Shown piece after piece: positions 5,301 through 10,195 of a stretch of DNA of 10,195 nt. This stretch comes from JBGSYJ01 sp041748075 (GTDB lineage Bacteria; Acidobacteriota; Thermoanaerobaculia; Gp7-AA8): contig JBGTDX010000037.1 of assembly GCA_041748075.1 (NCBI GenBank), forward strand, positions 1 through 10,195. The letters are read 5' to 3'. The notes beneath the pieces were generated by a model, which saw only the letters and a list, made by a program, of their open reading frames with translations, made no database searches and had not been told where the DNA came from. The position numbers and the translations under genes are program-made. Within the stretch, counting starts at the first letter, position 1; each line of letters opens with the position of its first letter.

Positions 5301-6299
5301 ATGAACGTCACGGAAAACCAGTGGCAGCGGCGGCTGCTCGAACATCTGAACTTTCTTGCCGAAAACGCGCTCAAGCCCGACCTGCTCGAGCGGTTCACGG
5401 ACCGGCTGCACGATGACTGGCGCTGTTCGATTGCGATTCTCAGTTATGAGGCCGGACAGCAGCTCTCGAGTGAGGGCATCATTCGTGATTTCGATCAGGC
5501 GCTGGTCCTTCAGTTCCGAGAACACTACTACGCGCTGAATCCCTATCCTGCAATCGTCGAGCGTAACGGCCTTCTGAACGCGACCGTCAGTCTCGCGCCA
5601 TACTTCAGCCGGCCCAAGCTCTGGAAGACCGAGTACTACAACGAATTCATGCGCCCTCAATGCCTGGAGTATGTGATGGCCCTCTCGATCGATTTCGGTG
5701 GAGGAGCAAGGACGAGCGTCTCGCTCTACCGCGGCGATCACGACGGCGGAGCGTTTACGAGGGAGGACGCGCGACGTCTGGAGATGCTTCGCCCGCACCT
5801 GCGCCAGACACTCCTGTTCCGAAGACTCTGGGAAACCCAGACTGCGACCGGGTGGAACACGCTCAGTGCGGTCGAGGGACTTCGCGAGTCGGCGGTGGCC
5901 CTGGACGAGAATGGCGCGAGGCCATTGAATACGCAGGGCGAGAGCACACTCCTCCGGACGAGCAGGAAGTGCGCAGGCCCGGCTTTGGAAGGGAAAGTGA
6001 TTCCATTCGGCGACGGGAGGCTGGATCTGCGTCACGCGGCGAAAGAGGAACGGACGTCAGCGATCGTCATTTCCTTGCCGGGGCAGGCGATCCTCCGGGC
6101 GTGCCAGGCGTGGCAACTCACCGAACGGGAGCTCCAGGTTCTGCACTCGCTGCAGGAGGGCCAGACTGCGCGCGAAATCGCGAGCTACCTGCAGATCGCC
6201 ATCAGCACCGTCCAGACACACGTGAAGTCCATTCACCGCAAGAGCGGAATGGGATCGACTCGAAAGTTGCTTCGCGCGCTCACGGAGAGAACAAGGTAG
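5301..6299 (+). CDS. LuxR-family transcriptional regulator with large N-terminal sensory region
   Basis: This is a 332-aa DNA-binding regulator. The C-terminal LuxR/GerE-type helix-turn-helix starts at LTERELQVL (residue 273), continues through TAREIASYLQIAISTVQTHV and ends at GMGSTRKLL. The N-terminal ~230 residues are a probable ligand- or signal-binding domain. They contain EHYYALNPY (74-82), a feature I associate with one group of HTH regulators in environmental bacteria. There is no receiver aspartate pattern, ATPase Walker motif or transmembrane helix, so it is neither a typical NarL response regulator nor a MalT-type protein. I chose ATG 5301 over the in-frame TTG at 5253 because GGGAG lies about 10 nt upstream and the homologous-looking part starts here. 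It diverges from the hydrolase gene, its likely target, and is followed by a broken hydrolase copy. Confidence 0.9.
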   Translation: MNVTENQWQRRLLEHLNFLAENALKPDLLERFTDRLHDDWRCSIAILSYEAGQQLSSEGIIRDFDQALVLQFREHYYALNPYPAIVERNGLLNATVSLAPYFSRPKLWKTEYYNEFMRPQCLEYVMALSIDFGGGARTSVSLYRGDHDGGAFTREDARRLEMLRPHLRQTLLFRRLWETQTATGWNTLSAVEGLRESAVALDENGARPLNTQGESTLLRTSRKCAGPALEGKVIPFGDGRLDLRHAAKEERTSAIVISLPGQAILRACQAWQLTERELQVLHSLQEGQTAREIASYLQIAISTVQTHVKSIHRKSGMGSTRKLLRALTERTR

Positions 6300-6319
6300 A
6301 TCCGGGTTCGTTTCACGCC

Positions 6320-6714
6320 TTCTGCAGCGGTTACGGGGCTCATCGAGCAGCCTTGCACGGCATCTATTTCAACGATGACGATCGTGCTGCGGCCGCCCGT
6401 GCAACGCAGAAGACTGTCAATGCGGCACGTTCGATTCGTTCTCCTCGGCAGGCGATGGACGTCTTCGAGCGAGTTTATGAGTCCGAGATTCGGGCGGACC
6501 TGCCGCTCATCGAGCTGCCGGTTCTCCTTCTCCACGGCGAGAAAGATCTCGTTGCGCCCTTGGCCGTCGGCGAATTCCTGCGGGATCGAATTGCGGATGC
6601 ACGACTCGAAGTGTGCCTGGCGCAGGGCATCTTCCCTTCATGACAGAGCCAGGCATGACCGCCGAACGAATTCGCACCTTTCTACGAATGCTCGATCGTA
6701 GCCCGATCACCTGA
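6320..6714 (+). pseudogene. Frameshifted, 5'-truncated copy of the alpha/beta hydrolase
   Basis: The translation here aligns with the C-terminal half of the hydrolase at 4275-5051. GIYFNDDD matches AFHLNDDD, VFERVYE matches ILERVYR, and LPVLLLHGEKDLVAP matches VPVLLLHGEKDLVAA. The acid residue (GEKD) is kept. The frame then goes wrong near 6622-6625: continued, it ends in QGIFPS and a stop at 6641-6643. Shifted by one base, it reads GHLPFMTEPGMTAERIRTF, then LRMLDRSPIT and a stop at 6712-6714, which restores the catalytic-His motif GHLP and a normal C-terminus. So one base has been lost just before the His motif. The first ~130 residues, including the nucleophile Ser, are missing, and the remnant begins 20 bp after the regulator's stop. 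It is non-functional as read, a relic of a second hydrolase gene in opposite orientation to the intact one. Confidence 0.85.
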
Positions 6715-6849
6715 TTTCGATCGACGATCCCGACCCGAAGGCGATCCTCTCCTCCTCCCCACTATTGGGGATACCGGTTGGCACAGGGCGAGCCCATGAT
6801 TTGTCCATGCAAACTTCGCAAACGGCAAACCAGCACAAGTGGCGTGGAC

Positions 6850-6855
6850 AGGAGG
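6850..6855 (+). promoter_or_regulatory. Shine-Dalgarno site that fixes the short HTH gene start
   Basis: AGGAGG lies 8 nt before ATG 6864. The other in-frame starts (TTG 6765, ATG 6807) lack a comparable site, so the 80-aa product is preferred. Confidence 0.65.
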
Positions 6856-6863
6856 TCGAAGGG

Positions 6864-7106
6864 ATGGCGGAGCGCCGCGAACTGAGACGGAGAAAGCTCG
6901 AGCTGCAGGACCGCTACGGCCTGACACCGCGGGAAGCGCAGGTAGCCCTCTGCCTCTCCGAAGGACTGTCGTACGCCGAGATCGCTGAACGCCTCGGCGT
7001 GTCGTATCACACCATCTGTTCACACGTGAAGTCGATTCTGCACAAGACCGGCGCGGGAAGCAGCCGGAAGCTCGTGGCGATGGTCGCGAAGGTGCACAAC
7101 GCTTAA
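6864..7106 (+). CDS. Stand-alone LuxR-type HTH protein (80 aa)
   Basis: This small DNA-binding protein is little more than a GerE/LuxR HTH domain. A basic leader (MAERRELRRRKLELQDRYG) is followed by LTPREAQVALCLSEGLSYA, EIAERLGVSYHTICSHVKSI and GAGSSRKLVAMV. It is related to the HTH of the regulator at 5301-6299: both share HVKSI, K.G.GS and RKL. A longer version from ATG 6807 would add 19 residues with no recognised domain, but the perfect AGGAGG fits the short start. It could be a GerE-like solo regulator or an antagonist of the larger LuxR protein. Equally it could be the surviving C-terminus of a second full-length regulator, since the partner hydrolase copy just upstream is also broken. 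The upstream frame is open back to 6702 without a clear sensory domain. Confidence 0.75.
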   Translation: MAERRELRRRKLELQDRYGLTPREAQVALCLSEGLSYAEIAERLGVSYHTICSHVKSILHKTGAGSSRKLVAMVAKVHNA

Positions 7107-7148
7107 CGATTTCGACAAACGGACAAATCACTGGAAGTGGGGATGTGC

Positions 7149-7165
7149 CGCGATCGTGCATCGCG
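7149..7165. other. Small hairpin CGCGAT-N5-ATCGCG
   Basis: A perfect 6-bp stem with a 5-nt loop lies 42 bp after the short HTH gene. No T-run follows, so a rho-independent terminator is unlikely, although it may protect the 3' end or bind a protein. Confidence 0.4.
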
Positions 7166-7218
7166 TACTCTGCAGTCGACTAAGCAGGTAATCCAGGGGG
7201 AAGTTGCGGGCAGGATTG

Positions 7219-7235
7219 GGGTGTGCCAGACACCC
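7219..7235. repeat. REP-like hairpin GGGTGT-N5-ACACCC
   Basis: A perfect 6-bp stem with loop GCCAG sits within TTGGGGTGTGCCAGACACCC. The sequence resembles short extragenic palindromes of the GGGGTGT...ACACCCC type, which I associate with REP/Y1-transposase elements. Only one copy is in the window and no transposase gene is seen, so the assignment is tentative. Confidence 0.3.
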
Positions 7236-7445
7236 TCGAAGTCACTAGCGCACCACGGTTGGTTTTTCAGCGGCAGTCCTTTCCCGGGCTATGCGCACGA
7301 AGGCTTTTTCAGGTGCGTCCGCGCGGGATGGAAGGGAACTTCTATTTTGAGGTCGTCAAACAATCACAATCCCGGAATCGCTCATCGCGCCTGCTGGGCC
7401 GCACGCGCTGCAGTGATGTCCACAGGAGCCCGTCAGTTCCGAAGC

Positions 7446-7450
7446 AGGAG
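7446..7450 (+). promoter_or_regulatory. Shine-Dalgarno site of the LRR gene
   Basis: AGGAG lies 6 nt before ATG 7457 and supports that start, which is immediately followed by a normal secretion signal. Confidence 0.7.
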
Positions 7451-7456
7451 TCTCGA

Positions 7457-10195
7457 ATGTTCAGTGAAAGATCAGCCCGCACGTTGAATCGCTCCTTCTT
7501 CATTTTGCTCCTTTGTGCCGCGTTCCTTCTCGCGGCTGGCTCTTTGCAGGCGGCGATACCAGCAAGCGAGCGAAATGCACTGCTGGCGTTCTACAACGCG
7601 ACCAACGGCGCCAACTGGACGAACAGTACAAACTGGCTGGGCGCGCCGGGGACCGAGTGTTCGTGGTTCGGGATCGCATGCGCCTTCGGACCGGACACAG
7701 TAGTTAGCATCAGTCTCTTCCAAAACGGGCTTACCGGAATCCTCCCGCCCGAACTTGGCGATCTTCAAAATCTCTCAAATTTTTTCCTTCAGCGAAACGA
7801 GGTTGGAGGAGGTATCCCTGCCGAAATTGCTAACCTTTCAAAGCTCCAGAGTTTCGACGTCTGTTTCAACCGATTGGTTGGTCAGATTCCTCCTGAGATT
7901 ACCCAGTTGACAGAGTTGAAAACCTTCGTTCTTTGCTCGAACCAATTAACCGGCCCGATTCCCTCGGATCTCGGACAGTTGATCAACCTCGAATTCTTCA
8001 TCGTCACGAACAATCAGTTGTCCGGGGAGATACCTGCCAGCGTTTCTCAACTCACAAATATGAGAAATTTCAGAGTCCACGGGAATCGCCTGTCGGGGCC
8101 GATTCCTTCGGGCTTCAGCCAGATGTCCCAGCTCGAAGTTCTCACCTTCTACTCGAATCAATTAACAGGCCCGATTCCGCCGGAGCTGGGGAATCTCACA
8201 ACTCTGCAGCGGCTGGAGATATCCAACAACCAGCTGAGTGGACCTATACCGCCGGAGTTGGGCAACCTCACGAATCTCACGACTCTCTGGCTCAATTCCA
8301 ACCAGCTGAGCGGCTCGATTCCGCCTGGACTGGGCAACCTCACGAACCTCCAAGACCTAAGGATGAGTTCGAATCAGCTGAGCGGGTCGATCCCTCCGGA
8401 GCTGGGCAACCTCACAAATGTGCCATTTCTATCCCTCAACTCAAACCAGCTCAGCGGGTCGATCCCGCCGGAGCTGGCCAACCTCACCAATCTGCGGGAG
8501 CTGCACCTCAGCTCAAACCAACTCAGCGGGTCGATCCCGCCGGAACTCGGCACCCTCACAAATCTGCTAGTTCTGCTCGCCCATTCAAACCAGCTCAGCG
8601 GGTCGATCCCGCCGGAACTGGGCAACCTCGCAAATCTGCTGGCGCTGTCCCTCAGATTAAACCAGCTCAGCGGGTCGATCCCGCCGGAGCTGGGCAACCT
8701 GGCAAATCTGGGGGGTCTGGAGCTCGACTCAAACCAGCTGAGCGGGTCGATTCCACCGGAGCTGGGCAATCTTACGATTCTGCAGTTCTTGAGGCTCAAC
8801 TCGAACCAGCTGAGCGGGTCGATTCCGCCGGAGCTGGGCACCCTCACGAATCTGCGGGGCTTGTTTCTCAGCTCAAACCAGCTGACGGGATCGATCCCTT
8901 CCAGTCTCTCAAACCTGACAGCGGTCTCTTTTCTGAGACTTGATTACAACGGTCTCGGTCCAAGCGATTCGTCCGTCAAGGCCTGGGCAGACGCTCGTCA
9001 GCCAGGCTGGGATCTGACGCAGACAGTCGCACCGACCAACCTGATCGCGACCCCCACAGGCCCGACGTCGATCGAGCTCACCTGGTCGCCGATCGCCTAC
9101 ACCGGCAACCTCGGGCGGTATGAGATCTACGCGGCATTCGGTACGAACCCATTTAGCTTCCAGAGAAGCACCACCAGCAAATCGGATTCGAGCGCAACCT
9201 TTACCGGCTTATCCCCTTCGACGAATTACCGCTTCTACCTTCACGCAGTGACCGATCCTCACGGTGAGAACCAGAACCAGGTTCGAAGCGAGCAGTCCGA
9301 GATCGCGTCGACGAGAACTTCGGACGGCGGTGGACTGGCGATCACCAGCGTTACTCCCACCAGCGGTCCCAGTGCCGGTGGTACGCCGGTCGTGATCACC
9401 GGAACGGGTTTCGCCGCTGGAGCCACTGTCCGCTTCGGAGGCTCGGCGGCAACGAACGTCGTGGTCATCAGCGCGACCCAGATCACCGCAGTGACACCAC
9501 CCAATCCGCCCGGAGCGGTGGCGGTCATGGTAACCAACCCCGATGCGACGACAGGCTCGCTGCCGGGCGCATTCACGTACTGCGATCCACCGTCTATCAC
9601 CAGCGGTCCTCAGGACGTTCCATCCTCCGATGGCCGTGCCGTGCTCACGGTCACAGCACAGGGGAGCGGCACGCTGACGTATCAGTGGTACCGAGGCGCC
9701 TCTGGCGATCTGTCGAATCCGATCAGCGGTGCCACCTCGGCATCGCTTCAGACGCCGCCCTTTTCCGAGGGTGAGACGAGCGCCACATGGTGGGTGCGCG
9801 TGAGCAACAACTGCGGGGCTGTGAACAGCCGGACCGCCGTGGTCGGTTTCGAGGATCCCTGTGCGTCGTTGCAGCTCGATGCCGTCGCCTTCGATTACAG
9901 AGGTGAGACCTCGGGCTGCGCTCCCGGCGCGGTGAGTTGTGTCGCCCACGAGTCGATCCGGTTCACCTCGGAGCTGGCCTTCAACGGACCCGGCTCGTGT
10001 GAGGACCGGGTGGCCGAAATGAGCACCTTCGCGTGGAGCTTCGGCGACGGCTCGAGCTCGAGCGAGAGACAGCCATCGAAAGTGTTCACGGGTTCCGGAC
10101 CGTTCACGGTGACCCTCACCGTCACGCACCCGAGTGGACAGCGACAGGCCACGCGAGTGATCGACTTTGCACCGCGCGTTGTCATCACGCATTAT
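7457..10195 (+). CDS. Large secreted LRR / FN3 / IPT / Ig-like / PKD surface protein (3' end outside window)
   Basis: This frame runs without a stop from ATG 7457 to the window end (913 codons, incomplete). Residues 1-32 are a Sec signal (RTLNRSFFILLLCAAFLLAA, probable cut after SLQA). Residues ~36-95 form a plant-like LRR N-terminal cap with ERNALLAFY, NWLG and the pair C68/C75 in CSWFGIAC. Seventeen units of exactly 24 residues follow (96-503), with consensus IPPELGNLTNL..L.L.SNQLSGS. Then come an FN3 domain (~524-616, APTNLIATPT and LTWSP), an IPT/TIG domain (~629-710, ITSVTPTSGPSAGGTPVVI), an Ig-like domain (~712-798, LTYQWYRGA) and a PKD domain from ~802 (WSFGDGSSSSERQPSKVF). All of these are extracellular, protein- or glycan-binding modules. 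The role is probably adhesion or recognition at the surface or in the medium; no catalytic domain is visible so far. A C-terminal sorting domain or further repeats may lie beyond the window. Confidence 0.93.
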   Translation, partial: MFSERSARTLNRSFFILLLCAAFLLAAGSLQAAIPASERNALLAFYNATNGANWTNSTNWLGAPGTECSWFGIACAFGPDTVVSISLFQNGLTGILPPELGDLQNLSNFFLQRNEVGGGIPAEIANLSKLQSFDVCFNRLVGQIPPEITQLTELKTFVLCSNQLTGPIPSDLGQLINLEFFIVTNNQLSGEIPASVSQLTNMRNFRVHGNRLSGPIPSGFSQMSQLEVLTFYSNQLTGPIPPELGNLTTLQRLEISNNQLSGPIPPELGNLTNLTTLWLNSNQLSGSIPPGLGNLTNLQDLRMSSNQLSGSIPPELGNLTNVPFLSLNSNQLSGSIPPELANLTNLRELHLSSNQLSGSIPPELGTLTNLLVLLAHSNQLSGSIPPELGNLANLLALSLRLNQLSGSIPPELGNLANLGGLELDSNQLSGSIPPELGNLTILQFLRLNSNQLSGSIPPELGTLTNLRGLFLSSNQLTGSIPSSLSNLTAVSFLRLDYNGLGPSDSSVKAWADARQPGWDLTQTVAPTNLIATPTGPTSIELTWSPIAYTGNLGRYEIYAAFGTNPFSFQRSTTSKSDSSATFTGLSPSTNYRFYLHAVTDPHGENQNQVRSEQSEIASTRTSDGGGLAITSVTPTSGPSAGGTPVVITGTGFAAGATVRFGGSAATNVVVISATQITAVTPPNPPGAVAVMVTNPDATTGSLPGAFTYCDPPSITSGPQDVPSSDGRAVLTVTAQGSGTLTYQWYRGASGDLSNPISGATSASLQTPPFSEGETSATWWVRVSNNCGAVNSRTAVVGFEDPCASLQLDAVAFDYRGETSGCAPGAVSCVAHESIRFTSELAFNGPGSCEDRVAEMSTFAWSFGDGSSSSERQPSKVFTGSGPFTVTLTVTHPSGQRQATRVIDFAPRVVITHY
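7742..8965 (+). repeat. Array of seventeen 72-bp LRR-coding units
   Basis: Each unit is exactly 72 bp (24 codons) with no indels. Units 1-6 (7742-8173) are diverged from each other in sequence and codon choice. Units 7-16 (8174-8893) share a near-identical core, roughly AACCAGCTCAGCGGGTCG followed by ATCCCGCCGGAGCTGGGC and AACCTC. Differences there are concentrated in the ~9 codons for the LRR beta-strand. Unit 17 (8894-8965) is a diverged end unit. The pattern suggests recent local duplication or gene conversion in the middle and late part of the array. Confidence 0.9.

Larger units (their letters stand above)
7107..7456. other. 350-bp non-coding stretch between the HTH gene and the LRR gene
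   Basis: I find no supportable gene. It contains two perfect small hairpins (7149-7165 and 7219-7235) and an 8-bp direct repeat TTTTTCAG (around 7264 and 7303). It presumably holds the LRR gene promoter, but I found no hexamer pair with acceptable spacing. Confidence 0.45.

Noticed and set aside
5660..6643. 327-codon plus-strand frame overlapping the LuxR gene
   Set aside because: Only its last ~105 codons (the hydrolase relic) are meaningful. The rest is an out-of-frame reading of the regulator, so it is not a fusion gene.
6757..6770. CCCCACTATTGGGG as a terminator after the hydrolase relic
   Set aside because: The stem is only 5 bp and no T-run follows.
7933..8943. Long open frame (336 codons) across the LRR array, plus minus-strand frames such as 8374-8847
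   Set aside because: These are periodic shadows of the 72-bp repeats; the true frame gives the LRR consensus and has the signal peptide.
7742..8965. CRISPR array or diversity-generating retroelement target
   Set aside because: Repeats are contiguous coding LRR units without spacers. No cas genes, reverse transcriptase or template repeat are present.

Overview
The window is about 10.2 kb of GC-rich bacterial DNA. Several features suggest an environmental Gram-negative bacterium: a eukaryotic-type Ser/Thr kinase fused to a TolB-like domain and TPRs, a lipoprotein, a 59-aa peptide with a KVEDLEP motif, and a secreted plant-type LRR protein. Acidobacteriota or a neighbouring phylum is my best guess. 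This rests on protein architecture alone, because the window has no rRNA or tRNA gene.

Left part (1-3345): the C-terminal end of a membrane protein (+ strand) converges on a minus-strand operon. In transcription order the operon is a 59-aa peptide gene (3345-3166), a 777-aa kinase (3111-778) and a lipoprotein (781-149). The lipoprotein start overlaps the kinase stop in an ATGA, so the two are probably translationally coupled. The likely theme is intracellular signalling with an envelope partner; what the signal is cannot be read from the sequence.

Middle-left (3346-4274) has low gene density and looks eroded. It holds the last ~45 residues of a DUF1761-type membrane protein without its 5' part. 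It also holds a small ORF whose Shine-Dalgarno sequence and AUG lie inside a strong predicted hairpin, and a weak attC-like stretch.

Middle-right (4275-7106) is a regulator/hydrolase module. An intact alpha/beta hydrolase (minus) diverges from a 332-aa LuxR-type regulator (plus), with a good sigma70-like promoter between them. Downstream on the plus strand lie a broken second copy of the hydrolase (C-terminal half only, with a one-base frameshift before the catalytic His) and an 80-aa protein that is only a LuxR-type HTH. This looks like a second, decaying copy of the same module.

Right part (7107-10195): after a ~350-bp non-coding stretch with two small hairpins, a large secreted protein gene starts at 7457 and is still open at the window end (913 codons). 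It encodes a signal peptide, an LRR N-terminal cap, 17 exact 24-residue plant-type LRR units, then FN3, IPT/TIG, Ig-like and PKD domains. The later LRR units are nearly identical in DNA except at the exposed beta-strand codons.
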